A stretch of DNA of 52,663 nt from CAYQMF01 sp964418595 (GCA_964418595.1 CAYQMF010000036.1:1-52663); one strand, 5' to 3'. Positions 8,843 through 17,885 are shown, numbered from the stretch's first letter. Made by a program: numbers and translations. The notes: a model not told the origin generated them from the sequence alone.

Positions 8843-10774
8843 ATGTCGAGCTTCCTTGTCGCGAACGTGTTGTTGGGTGTGCTGATGCAGCAGGGCGGTG
8901 CGACGCAGAGCACCACTTCGACCGACAGCGATCCTCGAGCCGTGCATCTGCTCCGGGAAGCCGAGCGCCGCCTCTACAGTCCTCTCGACCAGGGCCTGCG
9001 CAGCCTGTCCTTCGAACTCCCTTGGACATCGTCCTTGGGCAACGTGGGCTTCCTCAGCGTCGCCTGGACGGCGACTGGGGCCGCCACGGCGTCGTTCGAG
9101 GTCGACGACACCACGCTGGCCAAGGCGCTGGCTGGAACCGCGAAGGCACAGCGTGCCAGGAGCGAGGCAGGGTTGCGCCAGATGTACGCCGAGTCCATGA
9201 GGGACCTCGGTGTTCAGCTCGCCGGGGTCCAGACCGGCCGCATGCTGAGCGACTTGCTGAGGTGCTATACGGTCGCACACGCCGGTACGGAGGAGGGGCT
9301 GGTGAAGCTGGTCGCAACCCTCCGTCCCGGCGCCGAGTCGCTGAGTCGCGAGCAGGTGCTGCTCCTGGACAGGAGCGGCTTGCCCCGGCGTGTGCGCCAG
9401 AAGGTCCAGACACCGTTCGGCGTCACGCAGAACGAACAGCTCTTCGAGTGGGAGTCCATCGCTGGAACGGACAGGTTCGTGTTGAACTCGATTGCGACCA
9501 GGCAGGAGGGGAGCGAGGTCACGCTGCGGTTCGAGCGAGCGAAGTTCGGGGAGTACCTGCTGGTCGACCAGGTGCTGGTGACGGCGAAGGCTGAGAAACA
9601 GGTCATCGATGTGCGCAACTTCGTGATCGATGGGTCCCCTGCGACTGCGACGGTGCCGCCGTCTCGTGCGCCTGACCTGGTGCAAGAGCTGCTGGCGGCT
9701 GCGACCGCGGCAGAGCAGGCCGGCAGGTTCCAGCAGGCGCTTGCCGAGATCGAAAGGGCCAGCGAGATCGCCCTCGGTCAGTCCGATGCGCGGTTGCTCG
9801 CTCGGTGCATGGAGGCCACGGCGCAGTTGCTGATGACCGAGGGACGGTACGGCCCCACCGCCGCCGCGTTTGCGGCAGAGGCGTGGACGGAAGCTGCCAC
9901 CGCCTGGGAGAAGTCAGGGGAGCAGGACCGCGCGGCGCGTGCGAGGCTGGAGGGCGCGGTTGCACTCACGCAAACCGATCCTGCGCGCCGCGCCGAAGCT
10001 CGCCATCTCGTGGGCACACGCGTCGGTGATCGCCCGATCGCAGCGCCGGGGGAAACGGGCGCGGTGCTGGCTGCGCTGGCCGCCTGGGGAATGGTCGATC
10101 CCGCCGAGGCCACGCCTCGGGAGAAACTGGCCCTCCTCGAGCAGGCCGTGACGCTCGCCCGGTCGAGCCGTGATCAGTGGCTCATCGGGCGCACCCAGCT
10201 GTTGCTCGGTTGCGCCCAGCTCGAGTCGGGTGCAGAGGTCGAAGTCGCGCGGGCCCGCGCCACGCTGTCAGCGGCCGCCGCGGCGTTCGCCGCGGGAGGT
10301 CATCTCGCCGCCCGCGCAAGCACCCTGATCCGGATCGCGGAGACCGTCGATCCAACGATCGATCCCGGCGCAACATGGACTCAGGCCTTCCAGGCCCATG
10401 CAGCGGCCGCGGACGCGAGCCGCGCGTGCAATCGACACGGTCGCGCCGCTCGGTTGGCGGTGACGGGGCTGTGGTACAAGTCGGGGGGCAACTGGCTGGC
10501 GCTGGATTTCGCAGATGCGACCCTGCTGCAGAAGTTCGCTCGCTTCGCCGAACAGGGAGGCGACCCCGAGTTCGCGCAAGCCTGCCGGACGCTCTACATC
10601 GACCTGATGCGCCACTCGCTGCCGAAGTCGTGGACCGCGACGCGGCCTGGCCCGGCAGGAAGTGCGGGTGGCGGTGCCTGCAACAACTGTGGCGGTGTGG
10701 GGCACTTCCCGCCCGGAGTGTTCGGCCGGCAACCTACGCCCTGTCTCAACTGCAACATGACCGGGCGACGGTGA
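8843..10774 (+). CDS. Exported helical-repeat protein with two C-terminal DnaJ-like CxxC zinc motifs
   Basis: 643 residues from the ATG at 8843. A short hydrophobic N-terminus (SFLVANVLLGVLM) acts as signal peptide or anchor. The open frame extends upstream to 8711, but that part is not hydrophobic or family-like and would bury the signal, so I reject it. Residues ~1-260 are mixed alpha/beta with no family I recognise. Residues ~270-560 are alanine-rich paired helices like TPRs (AAEQAGRFQQALAEIERASEIA). The end has CNNCGGVGHFP and CLNCNMTGRR, two CxxCxxxG motifs as in DnaJ zinc repeats, half the usual number. It starts 195 bases after the ECF gene on the same strand and may be a target of that sigma. 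Function unknown. Confidence 0.78.
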   Translation: MSSFLVANVLLGVLMQQGGATQSTTSTDSDPRAVHLLREAERRLYSPLDQGLRSLSFELPWTSSLGNVGFLSVAWTATGAATASFEVDDTTLAKALAGTAKAQRARSEAGLRQMYAESMRDLGVQLAGVQTGRMLSDLLRCYTVAHAGTEEGLVKLVATLRPGAESLSREQVLLLDRSGLPRRVRQKVQTPFGVTQNEQLFEWESIAGTDRFVLNSIATRQEGSEVTLRFERAKFGEYLLVDQVLVTAKAEKQVIDVRNFVIDGSPATATVPPSRAPDLVQELLAAATAAEQAGRFQQALAEIERASEIALGQSDARLLARCMEATAQLLMTEGRYGPTAAAFAAEAWTEAATAWEKSGEQDRAARARLEGAVALTQTDPARRAEARHLVGTRVGDRPIAAPGETGAVLAALAAWGMVDPAEATPREKLALLEQAVTLARSSRDQWLIGRTQLLLGCAQLESGAEVEVARARATLSAAAAAFAAGGHLAARASTLIRIAETVDPTIDPGATWTQAFQAHAAAADASRACNRHGRAARLAVTGLWYKSGGNWLALDFADATLLQKFARFAEQGGDPEFAQACRTLYIDLMRHSLPKSWTATRPGPAGSAGGGACNNCGGVGHFPPGVFGRQPTPCLNCNMTGRR

Positions 10775-10797
10775 GACGGGCGGCTCACGACCGCGAG

Positions 10798-10825
10798 AAA
10801 ACCGTCTTCGCCCGCGACGGCGAAG
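10798..10825 (-). terminator. Possible factor-independent terminator for the CotH gene
   Basis: CTTCGCC and GGCGAAG (10806-10812 and 10819-10825) form a perfect 7-base stem with a 6-base loop. Read on the minus strand, the stem is followed four bases later by TTTT (10801-10798). It lies between two converging genes, about 95 bases past the CotH stop. The T tract is short, so support is moderate. Confidence 0.4.
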
Positions 10826-10919
10826 GTGGGCGAGGTGACGCTATCGAAGCGCAGCAAGGGTCGCGATTCCGCGCGCCCGTCAACGACAACTGGGAGCTCC
10901 GATCGCGTGAGGCGCATGC

Positions 10920-13292
10920 TCACGGCGCGATGCGGAACGCCAGCGCGTTGCTGAGGTCGACGTTCAGCGCCTGGCAGTAGACGGCCGTCCCGGCGGTGCC
11001 CACCGGGATCATCAGGTTGAACGCGCCGACGCCCGTGCCGTCGAGCGGCACGACCACGCCGAGGGACGGCACCGGGTTGACCCCGACGATGCCGAGCGGC
11101 GGCAGGTCGAACTTCAGCGGCGCGAAGCACACGAGCAGACCGGCGGCGCCGTTGGCCGTGCCGCCCTCCAGGCGCAGCGTGGCCGTCTGGCCGATGCGCG
11201 CGCTGCCCGACGCCTTGAGGTCGAAGTTCAGCGGGCTGCCGGTGCGGCGACCGTCGTAGCGCACGAAGAACCCCGGCGTCACGAACGGCGCGTTTGCCGA
11301 CGGCGTGTAGAGATAGAAGAAGTCGTTGCCGGCGTCGGGCACGCGGCCGTACGACCGATCCGTCTTCTGCTCCCCGAACTGCACGCCGTCCAGGTAGCGC
11401 CGGTTGTTCGCGTCGGTGTCGAACAGCGCGACCAGCTCACCGTTGCGCTCGAGCTTGAAGGTCGCGTGCAGGGAGCCCTCGGTCGGCTCGTCATCGCACC
11501 ACACCCGGATGAAGCTGTTGGCCGGCACCATCGTGTTGGCCGGGAACCGCCACTTCGTCGGGAACGCGGCGTCGTCGGTGAGATAGTGACCGCCGATGTT
11601 GTAGGCCTGCGAACTCGTGTTGTGCAGCTCGACCCAGTCGTCGTAGTCGCCGGCTTCGTCGCGATCGATGGTGGCGTTGTCGGCGAGCAGTTCGTTGATC
11701 ACGATCGGGCCCACGCTCGGGCCGGGCGAGCTGCGCACGGTCAGGAACGAGTGCTCCGCCTCCGGTGGGAAGACCTGCACCGTCGTCGCCGTGTTGCGCG
11801 CGTGCACGTAGTAGCGGTTGAGCTGCAACGGCCCGGCCGCGGTGAACGAGCCGCCGTACACGCCGTCGTTGGCGGCGCCGTCGCGGTGCTGGCCGTCGTC
11901 GAACATCGGGTTGGCGATGAACACGCCGGCGACGGAGGCGCGCAGCTCGACGGCCGCGATGGCCGGCGTGCCGGTGACGAGCGCCGTCACCCAGAACGGC
12001 TGGCCCGGTGCGATCGTCGTCTGCAGCGCCGTGACCTGGCTGATCTGCGGCTCGGCCTTGGTGAGGTCGGCGAGCGTGTTCAGATACGCCTGCCGGCTCT
12101 GCGCCACCTCCTTGAGCCCGTGCACGTAGTGGAAGCTCATGAACACGCGCCCGGCGAACGACGGGTTGAAGTACGTCGGGTAGAGCAGGTTCGGGTCGGC
12201 GAGCACATCGGCCCGGATGCGGTTCTGGAACGAGTCGTTGAGCGGGCCGAGGACGTTGGTCCAGTCCATCCACCGCCGCATCGCCACGCGGTAGTGCGCC
12301 CAGTACAGCTCCCGCCACTCCGGCACGCCCAGGATCCGCTGCACCAACGGGTAGCCGGTGTTGGTCGCGTTCTGCAGCGTCGAGTAGGTCCACGGGTTGG
12401 TCGATGGCCCGTGCACCCCGAACGACTCGTTGAGATCCCACGGCAGCATGTTCATGCGGCCGTCGGCGGGGTTGAAGTACATGTAGTAGTTGTGCCCCGC
12501 GCCCATGTAGTCATCGGAGTTGATGAGCAGGTTGTTGAGCGCCAGGTACCAGAGCGTCTGGTCGATGTCGATGACGCGCTCGGCCTCCGCCTTGAAGGTC
12601 CCCGCGGGCGTGTTGTTGAGCTTGTCGATCATGTTGACCAGATCGGTCCACACGTTTTGGTGCGTCGGGGTCTTCGCCTCGTAGCTGTTGTAGTAGAGGC
12701 TCGGCGTGGCGCCGAGCCAGTTGAGGCGTGAGGTCCCCACTGCCGCGCCGCCGGGGCGATCGCCCTTGTAGCGCGTGCCCTCGTCGTCGGCGTACCACTG
12801 GCGCAGGTAGCTCTTGTTCGGCTGCTCGACCAGGATGTAGAGGCCCCAGTAGGTGCCGTTGAAGTGCAGGCGGAAGTAGTTGGTGCGCGGCGCCGGGATG
12901 TAGTGGCGCATCACGTGGTAGCTGATCGTCTCGCGCGTCAGCGTCGGATCGACAGCGCCGTTGTTGAGGTTGAGCGTCGACGACCCGTACAGCTCCTGAT
13001 CGGGGACGAACGAATCGAGCGTCAGGTTGAAGGGCAGCTTGTTGCCGGCCACCTGCGATGAGCTCGACGCGCGGATGCGGATGCCGACGTTGTTGTAGGT
13101 GATGCCGTCGACGGTCAGGTTGGCGCTGATGTCGGTGCCGGTCGTGCGCGTGTTGAGCAGGTCCTGCCAGAACGTGGGCTGCGCGAAGGTGAAGTAGAAG
13201 TCGCGCGTGATGTTCTGGTCCCAGAGATCCTGCGCGGTGGCAGTCGGCGCGGTCAGGGAGAGGGCGAGGACGGCGAGGGCGGATCGGAGCAT
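10920..13292 (-). CDS. Secreted CotH-family kinase-like protein with lamin-tail domain
   Basis: 790 residues from the ATG at 13292. Signal peptide MLRSALAVLALSLTAPTATAQ. Residues ~30-420 are a CotH domain, an atypical protein-kinase fold first known from Bacillus spore coat and found in many secreted bacterial proteins: VGIRIRASSSS, KLPFNLTLDSF, TLNLNN, NGTYWGLYILVEQPNKSYL, RYKGDRPGG, and the metal-site segment GRMNMLPWDLNESFG. Residues ~555-660 are a lamin-tail domain (IVINELLADNATIDRD, DDWVELHNTSSQAYNIGGHYL), often found on exported enzymes. The last ~105 residues resemble the C-terminal modules at 1038-2513 and 20878-22347. The usual Planctomycete guess is phosphorylation or binding of an extracellular substrate; no substrate can be named. 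Upstream TATAGGAT (minus strand, about 13324-13331) is a possible -10. Confidence 0.9.
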   Translation of the reverse strand: MLRSALAVLALSLTAPTATAQDLWDQNITRDFYFTFAQPTFWQDLLNTRTTGTDISANLTVDGITYNNVGIRIRASSSSQVAGNKLPFNLTLDSFVPDQELYGSSTLNLNNGAVDPTLTRETISYHVMRHYIPAPRTNYFRLHFNGTYWGLYILVEQPNKSYLRQWYADDEGTRYKGDRPGGAAVGTSRLNWLGATPSLYYNSYEAKTPTHQNVWTDLVNMIDKLNNTPAGTFKAEAERVIDIDQTLWYLALNNLLINSDDYMGAGHNYYMYFNPADGRMNMLPWDLNESFGVHGPSTNPWTYSTLQNATNTGYPLVQRILGVPEWRELYWAHYRVAMRRWMDWTNVLGPLNDSFQNRIRADVLADPNLLYPTYFNPSFAGRVFMSFHYVHGLKEVAQSRQAYLNTLADLTKAEPQISQVTALQTTIAPGQPFWVTALVTGTPAIAAVELRASVAGVFIANPMFDDGQHRDGAANDGVYGGSFTAAGPLQLNRYYVHARNTATTVQVFPPEAEHSFLTVRSSPGPSVGPIVINELLADNATIDRDEAGDYDDWVELHNTSSQAYNIGGHYLTDDAAFPTKWRFPANTMVPANSFIRVWCDDEPTEGSLHATFKLERNGELVALFDTDANNRRYLDGVQFGEQKTDRSYGRVPDAGNDFFYLYTPSANAPFVTPGFFVRYDGRRTGSPLNFDLKASGSARIGQTATLRLEGGTANGAAGLLVCFAPLKFDLPPLGIVGVNPVPSLGVVVPLDGTGVGAFNLMIPVGTAGTAVYCQALNVDLSNALAFRIAP

Positions 13293-13387
13293 GGGGTGAG
13301 GTCGCAGGTCGTGGGGCCGAGGCATCCTATACGCAGCGCGCCGCCCGCGCCGCTCGGGGGCGGCTGCGCGCCGGGGTCGCGGCGCGG

Positions 13388-13393
13388 TATCTT
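13388..13393 (+). promoter_or_regulatory. Candidate -10 element TATCTT (leaderless type)
   Basis: TATCTT lies 9 bases before the ATG at 13403; no Shine-Dalgarno is visible. Same spacing as the other TANNNT hexamers in this window. Confidence 0.45.
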
Positions 13394-13402
13394 CGCGCGT
13401 CG

Positions 13403-15388
13403 ATGCGTTCGTCCGAGTCGGTGCAGGGCGAGAGGGCGGGGCGCGCCGTGGTGCACGGCGGCCAGCGCGTGGGCGCGTGGCTGCTGTTCCTGCTCGTGCT
13501 CGGACTCGGCGGAGGCGTGGCCTGGTGGGCGATGCCATCCGCGCTCGACGAGAGCGCGATGGCGCCGGTGGAAGTGACGACCGACGCCGCGCGCACCGAA
13601 GACGTCGCGTCGCCCACGAGCGTGGGTGGGCTCTCGCGCGCGATGACGCCGAGCACGAAGGCGGATCGCACCGCGGCGACGGTGGCACCCTTGCCGGTGT
13701 GGCCCGGTGACGTCGACGAGCCCCGACCCGATCCGCCGGGCGACGGCCCCCTGACCGTGACCGTGATCGACCTCGGCGGTCAGCTCGTGCGCGGCGCGCA
13801 GGTGCAGCTCGCGGCCGAGACCTCGGCGCCGATGCTGTGGCGAGCGCGCCCGGAGGATCGAACCACTCCGACGGAGTCGGGCACGGAGCCGGGTCGGTAC
13901 GGCGTGACCGACCGGTACGGACGCTGCAGGGTGACCGCGGTGGCAGGACAACGCCTGCTGGCCACCGATCCGGAGCGGCGCAGCGGGATCGCGGCCGTCG
14001 GGCCCGACGCGGTGGCACGCGGCCGCATGGACTTGATCGTGCGGCCGGGCCTTGGTCTCGAGGCCGTGGTCATCGGCTTCGACGGCAAGGGGGTCGCGAA
14101 TGCGGTGGTCACCGCGACCGCGCTCGACGTCGGTCGGACCTTCGTCGGCAACGCCGACGCCAAGGGGGTATGTCGCTGGCTGCTCGACGGCGACTGCCGC
14201 TACGACATCTCGGCGCGCGACGCGGATCGGCTCTCGGAGACGATCCGCCTCCTTGGTGGTGTCGGTGAGGCGCCCACCGTGCGAGTGCGCCTGCTCGGCG
14301 TCGCGGTGATCGAGGGGCGCGTGCTCGACCCGCACGGCGCGCCGATGCCGAACGCGAGCGTCCGGGTGATGACCGACTTCATGAGCTCGAACGACCCGCT
14401 TGGCGCGCGGCGAGAGTTCGGGGCGGCGAGCGGCGACGACGGTGCCTTTCGCGCGCCGCTGCCCGGGCCGGGTCGCTACCGTCTGGTCGCGCAGCACGCG
14501 GACTTCGGACCCTCCGCGGCGGAGATGCTCGAGGTCGCCGTCGGCAAGGCGACGCAAGCGACCCTGCGCCTCGTGATGCCCGGTGAGTTCCAGGGCGTCG
14601 TGTGCTGGAAGGACGGGCCGCCGATCGCAGGGGCGAGCCTGCGCTTCACCACGGCGGATCGGGGCGCGATGTTCGGCCGCGGTGAGGTGGCGTTCGAGAC
14701 CGCGACGGCGGCCGACGGCTCCTATCGCATCGAGAGGGTCCCTGCCGACGCGTCCTATGTCGCGATCTGCGTCCCCGATCCGACCCGGCCGCAAGTACGC
14801 ATGGAGCGCCCCGGCCTTCGGCCGTCGCCGCAGCACTTCGTGTTCGACCAGGCGGCGGTGATGGGCGCATCGTTCGGCCTCGAGGTCAGCACGGAGGACG
14901 GCACGGCGTTGCGCGAGGTGGTCACACGGCTGCGGCGGCGCAATGAATACGGCCACTGGCAACCCGGCGGCGACGAGACGCTCCCGGTCGTCGCGGGCTG
15001 CGCGCAGGTCGGCCGCCTGACTCCCGGGGCGACCTACGCCATCGACGTGAGTGCGCCGGGCTTCGGTCGGATGCGCAGCGACGCGTTCGTCGCCGGGACG
15101 ACCCCGACGGTCGGCATCTCGTTGCCGCGCGCGTGTGTGCTCGAGGTGCGTGTGGTCGTCAACCGGGACGAGGTGGGCGTGGACGCCGAGGTGGTGCTCC
15201 AGGAGGACCTGCCGCAGGGTGTGACCCGCGGGGCGCGCGCCGATGCGTGGGGGCGCGTGGCCTTCGCCGACCTGCCGCCGGGTGCGTTCACGGTGCATGT
15301 CCGCCGCGGCGCCGATCGGCCCGTGCGCGAGCGCGTGGAGCTGAGTGCGGGGCGCAAGCACCGGGTCGAAGTGCGTCTGCGACGCTGA
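13403..15388 (+). CDS. Membrane-anchored protein with carboxypeptidase-regulatory-like (beta-sandwich) repeats
   Basis: 661 residues. One N-terminal membrane segment at about 22-43 (VGAWLLFLLVLGLGGGVAWWAM) is followed by a low-complexity linker and then a large extracytoplasmic part. That part repeats the pattern of carboxypeptidase regulatory-like domains: VIEGRVLDPHGAPMPNASVRV, ASGDDGAFRAPLPGPGRYRLVAQH, GEFQGVVCWKDGPPIAGASLRF, TAADGSYRIERVP, and a last copy ending LPPGAFTVHVRR. These are prealbumin-like beta sandwiches common on exported Planctomycete proteins, thought to bind or to act as spacers. No catalytic motif is seen. A similar protein is encoded at 28225-30048. It starts 110 bases from the divergent CotH gene. 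Specific function unknown. Confidence 0.8.
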   Translation: MRSSESVQGERAGRAVVHGGQRVGAWLLFLLVLGLGGGVAWWAMPSALDESAMAPVEVTTDAARTEDVASPTSVGGLSRAMTPSTKADRTAATVAPLPVWPGDVDEPRPDPPGDGPLTVTVIDLGGQLVRGAQVQLAAETSAPMLWRARPEDRTTPTESGTEPGRYGVTDRYGRCRVTAVAGQRLLATDPERRSGIAAVGPDAVARGRMDLIVRPGLGLEAVVIGFDGKGVANAVVTATALDVGRTFVGNADAKGVCRWLLDGDCRYDISARDADRLSETIRLLGGVGEAPTVRVRLLGVAVIEGRVLDPHGAPMPNASVRVMTDFMSSNDPLGARREFGAASGDDGAFRAPLPGPGRYRLVAQHADFGPSAAEMLEVAVGKATQATLRLVMPGEFQGVVCWKDGPPIAGASLRFTTADRGAMFGRGEVAFETATAADGSYRIERVPADASYVAICVPDPTRPQVRMERPGLRPSPQHFVFDQAAVMGASFGLEVSTEDGTALREVVTRLRRRNEYGHWQPGGDETLPVVAGCAQVGRLTPGATYAIDVSAPGFGRMRSDAFVAGTTPTVGISLPRACVLEVRVVVNRDEVGVDAEVVLQEDLPQGVTRGARADAWGRVAFADLPPGAFTVHVRRGADRPVRERVELSAGRKHRVEVRLRR

Positions 15389-15469
15389 GCAATCGACGGA
15401 GTCGAGAATACGCTTCGGCCTCGACGTCAGCCGCGCCCGCCCCGGCCTGCTTTCGACAACAGTCCACTC

Positions 15470-16678
15470 ATGATCACTTCGACCCTCGCCCGTCTCGCGC
15501 TTCTCGCCCTCGTCCCGCTTCCGCTCCTCGTCGCGCAGGATCCCGCCGCGCCGCCGCTGGTGGTCAAGACCTGCGAGGCGCGGTTCGTGAGGTCGTTCGG
15601 CCAGCCGCCGGCGGGCCTGGACGCCAACGAGCACTACGTGGTCACGATGGCCGCCGACGGGGAGTTCGAAGTGACCCGCGGGCAGGGGAAGGTGCCGCTC
15701 GTGGCCGTCGAGGCGCGGCCGCGGCTGTTGCTCGAGATCTTCGCCGACGAGGCCGACGAGGCGCGCCGCGTCGCCAAGGCTACCGCGAGCGTCGGTGCCG
15801 CGAGCGCCGGCATGCGGCCGGGGTTCATCGCGGGCATGGTGGACGCGATCTTCGACTTCCCGCAGCAGATCGATCTGCTCACGCTCACGGTCGACGGCGA
15901 CGAGGAGAAGGGCTTCGCTGCCCACGCCGAGGTGTCGCCGTTGGCGGGGAGCGCCTTCGAACTGGGCATGCGCAACGTGCGCCCGTCGGAGCGCGGTGTG
16001 CCGCAGCTCGACGACGGCGCCGTGACCCTGCGCTGCGACCTCCACCCGAGCGTCGTGAAAGACGTGTTCCTGGGGCTCTCGGGCCTCGTCGCCAGCATGG
16101 TCGACGAGGCCGACCGGCCGGCCGTGCAGAAGCTGACGGCCACCCAGGCCGGCGCGAGCGACGGGACGATGGCGTTCGTCATGGGCGCGGGCGGGATCAT
16201 CACGGTGTTCGGCTGTGCGGATGCCGGTGCGATGCACCAGCTCATGGCCGGCGGGGAGTGGGAGCGGATGCAGCGCGCGTTCATCGCGAACATGCCCGAC
16301 GCCGAGGTGACCACTGAGCGTGAGAAGGTCGGTGACCTCGACGTCCTGCACACCCATGGCGACCTCGGCACCATCGCGAACCCCTTCGCCAAGGACGGCA
16401 AGCTCGAGGGCTGGGCGACGGTTGCCGGCGACATGCTCATCTCGGTGGCCAACGGTGGCCGCAAGGTCTTCGACGACCTCGTCGCCGGCGCGGTGGCTGG
16501 CAAGACGAAGCGCGCCCCCCTGCCGGGCGGGAGCGTGCTGACGATGCACTTCGCCGTCGAGGAGATGCTGACGATGCAGGGGCGGGACGCGCCGCGCGGC
16601 GCGCCGGCGACCGTCGACCTGAGCCTCGGCAAGAAAGCGAAGAGCACGCTGGTCCTGGACGTGCGGGTGGGGATGTAG
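15470..16678 (+). CDS. Secreted protein of unknown function
   Basis: 402 residues with a signal peptide (MITSTLARLALLALVPLPLLVAQ). The mature part is a regular alpha/beta pattern without recognised motifs: LVVKTCEARFVRSFGQPPAG, RPRLLLEIFADEADEARRVAK, LTLTVDGDEEKG, RNVRPSERGVPQLDDG, and near the end GSVLTMHFAVEEMLTM. It could bind a ligand or be a lipid-handling fold, but that is speculation. Upstream, TACGCT (15409-15414) is a -10 candidate lying inside an inverted repeat GTCGAG/CTCGAC (15401-15406 and 15420-15425), which may be an operator. The downstream HipS fragment begins only a few bases after the stop. Confidence 0.72.
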   Translation: MITSTLARLALLALVPLPLLVAQDPAAPPLVVKTCEARFVRSFGQPPAGLDANEHYVVTMAADGEFEVTRGQGKVPLVAVEARPRLLLEIFADEADEARRVAKATASVGAASAGMRPGFIAGMVDAIFDFPQQIDLLTLTVDGDEEKGFAAHAEVSPLAGSAFELGMRNVRPSERGVPQLDDGAVTLRCDLHPSVVKDVFLGLSGLVASMVDEADRPAVQKLTATQAGASDGTMAFVMGAGGIITVFGCADAGAMHQLMAGGEWERMQRAFIANMPDAEVTTEREKVGDLDVLHTHGDLGTIANPFAKDGKLEGWATVAGDMLISVANGGRKVFDDLVAGAVAGKTKRAPLPGGSVLTMHFAVEEMLTMQGRDAPRGAPATVDLSLGKKAKSTLVLDVRVGM

Positions 16679-16682
16679 ACGT

Positions 16683-16880
16683 ATCCCGATCGGGTTGCCG
16701 CTGCGGCCGGAACCGTACGAGACCAAGGGCCTGCTGCCGTTCTTCGAGAACCTCCTGCCGGAGGGTTGGTTGCTCGAGATCGCGACCGCCAAGCTCAAGA
16801 TCACCAAGGACGACGCGTTCGGTCTCCTGCTCGCCACCTGCGCCGACTGCGTGGGCGCCGTCGAGGTGATCGCATCGTGA
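16683..16880 (+). pseudogene. HipS-like N-terminal subdomain of HipA, 5'-truncated
   Basis: The frame reads IPIGLPLRPEPYETKGLLPF, then FENLLPEGW and FGLLLATCADCVGAVEV. These are the hallmark motifs of the HipA N-terminal subdomain 1, the part that forms the separate antitoxin HipS in three-gene HipBST systems. About the first 45 family residues are missing: homology starts only a few bases after the stop of the preceding unrelated gene (16678). The only start codon is a TTG at 16695, inside the conserved region and without a Shine-Dalgarno. The 3' end is intact and overlaps the HipT-like gene by GTGA (16877-16880). I read it as a decayed or recombined antitoxin; a short functional peptide from the TTG (61 residues) cannot be excluded. 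Confidence 0.72.
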
Positions 16881-17791
16881 GCGCGGTCTGCCGCGTCTGC
16901 CTCGCGCCGTCCACGGGCGGCGACGTGCACCGCGCGTGCAGCCTCGCGCTCTTCGATGTGGAGACCCCGCCGTCGCTGGACATCGACATCGCCAAGCTGC
17001 ACACGCTCGCGCTGGCGATGGTGGGACACACGTCGATCTCCGGGGCACAGCGCAAGATCTCGCTGCGGCACGATTCCGAGCGCAACACGCTCCAGGTCGC
17101 GACCGGCGGCGCGCGCTACGTCTTCAAGCCGCAGGCGCAGACCTTCCCGCACCTGCCGGAGAACGAGCACGTCACGATGCGCCTCGCCACGCTCGTGGGT
17201 GTCGCCGTCCCGCCGTGCGGGCTCGTGCAACTCCGGGACGGGTCGCTCGCCTACCTCGTGCGGCGCTTCGACCGGGTCGGGACGGCGAAGCTGGCGATGG
17301 AGGACTTCTGTCAGCTCGCCGAGAGGGCGCCCAAGGACAAGTACGAAGGCTCCGCCGAACTGTGCTTCAAGCTCGTGACGCGCTACGCGTCCGAGCCCGG
17401 GGTCGAGAAGCTCCGGCTGCTTGCCCAGTTCATGTTCGCGTGGTGGACCGGCAACGGCGACATGCACCAAAAGAACCTCGCGCTCCTGGAGCGCGATGGC
17501 CGCTACGCGTTGTCGCCGGCGTACGACCTGCTGAGCACGCGCCTCGTCATCCCCGGGGACGCCCAGGCGCTCACCGTCGTCGGCAAGAAGGACAAGCTCG
17601 GCCCCGCGGCCTGGCGTTGCCTCGCGACGGCCGTCGGCGTGCCGGCCAAGGCGTACGCGCGGCTCGCGGCGCGGTTCGCCGCGGCTCTCGACCCGGCCGT
17701 GGCGATGGTCGGGCGCTGTCTGCTGCCGGAGGAGGTGCGGGAGGAGTACGTCGCGCTGCTGCTTGCGCGGGTGCGGTCGTTCGAGGGCTGA
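16877..17791 (+). CDS. hipT: HipT/HipA-C-type Ser/Thr kinase toxin
   Basis: 304 residues from a GTG overlapping the HipS-like stop. It corresponds to HipA without its N-terminal subdomain, as in HipT of HipBST, a family whose characterised members phosphorylate tRNA synthetases. Catalytic parts look intact: loop SISGAQRKISL (53-63) with the S-I-S serines known from HipT, Lys84 in YVFKPQ, PENEHVTMRLA, RRFDR, catalytic Asp195 and Asn200 in GNGDMHQKN, and metal-binding Asp217 in SPAYDL. The N-terminus has Cys5-x2-Cys8 and His18-x2-Cys21, a small zinc-knuckle-like element seen in some HipA relatives. No hipB DNA-binding gene lies upstream, so neutralisation and autoregulation are unclear. The family call is firm; toxin activity is inferred. 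Confidence 0.87.
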   Translation: MSAVCRVCLAPSTGGDVHRACSLALFDVETPPSLDIDIAKLHTLALAMVGHTSISGAQRKISLRHDSERNTLQVATGGARYVFKPQAQTFPHLPENEHVTMRLATLVGVAVPPCGLVQLRDGSLAYLVRRFDRVGTAKLAMEDFCQLAERAPKDKYEGSAELCFKLVTRYASEPGVEKLRLLAQFMFAWWTGNGDMHQKNLALLERDGRYALSPAYDLLSTRLVIPGDAQALTVVGKKDKLGPAAWRCLATAVGVPAKAYARLAARFAAALDPAVAMVGRCLLPEEVREEYVALLLARVRSFEG

Positions 17792-17870
17792 AGGCGACGC
17801 GGGTTTCGGTCACAGGCCCCGAGGCTCGGCGTTCCAAGCGGGCAGCGAGCACACTGGCCGCAGTCACGGC

Positions 17871-17876
17871 TAGACT
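17871..17876 (+). promoter_or_regulatory. Candidate -10 element TAGACT (leaderless type)
   Basis: CACGGCTAGACT ends 9 bases before the ATG at 17886. The mdh upstream region on the other strand has the near-identical CACGGCTAGAGT, also 9 bases before its ATG. No Shine-Dalgarno is visible. Confidence 0.5.
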
Positions 17877-17885
17877 GCCTTCCGC

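Noticed and set aside
13253..17470. Open frame of about 1,400 codons on the minus strand
   Set aside because: It is antisense to three well-supported genes; composition is shadow-like and no domain is visible.
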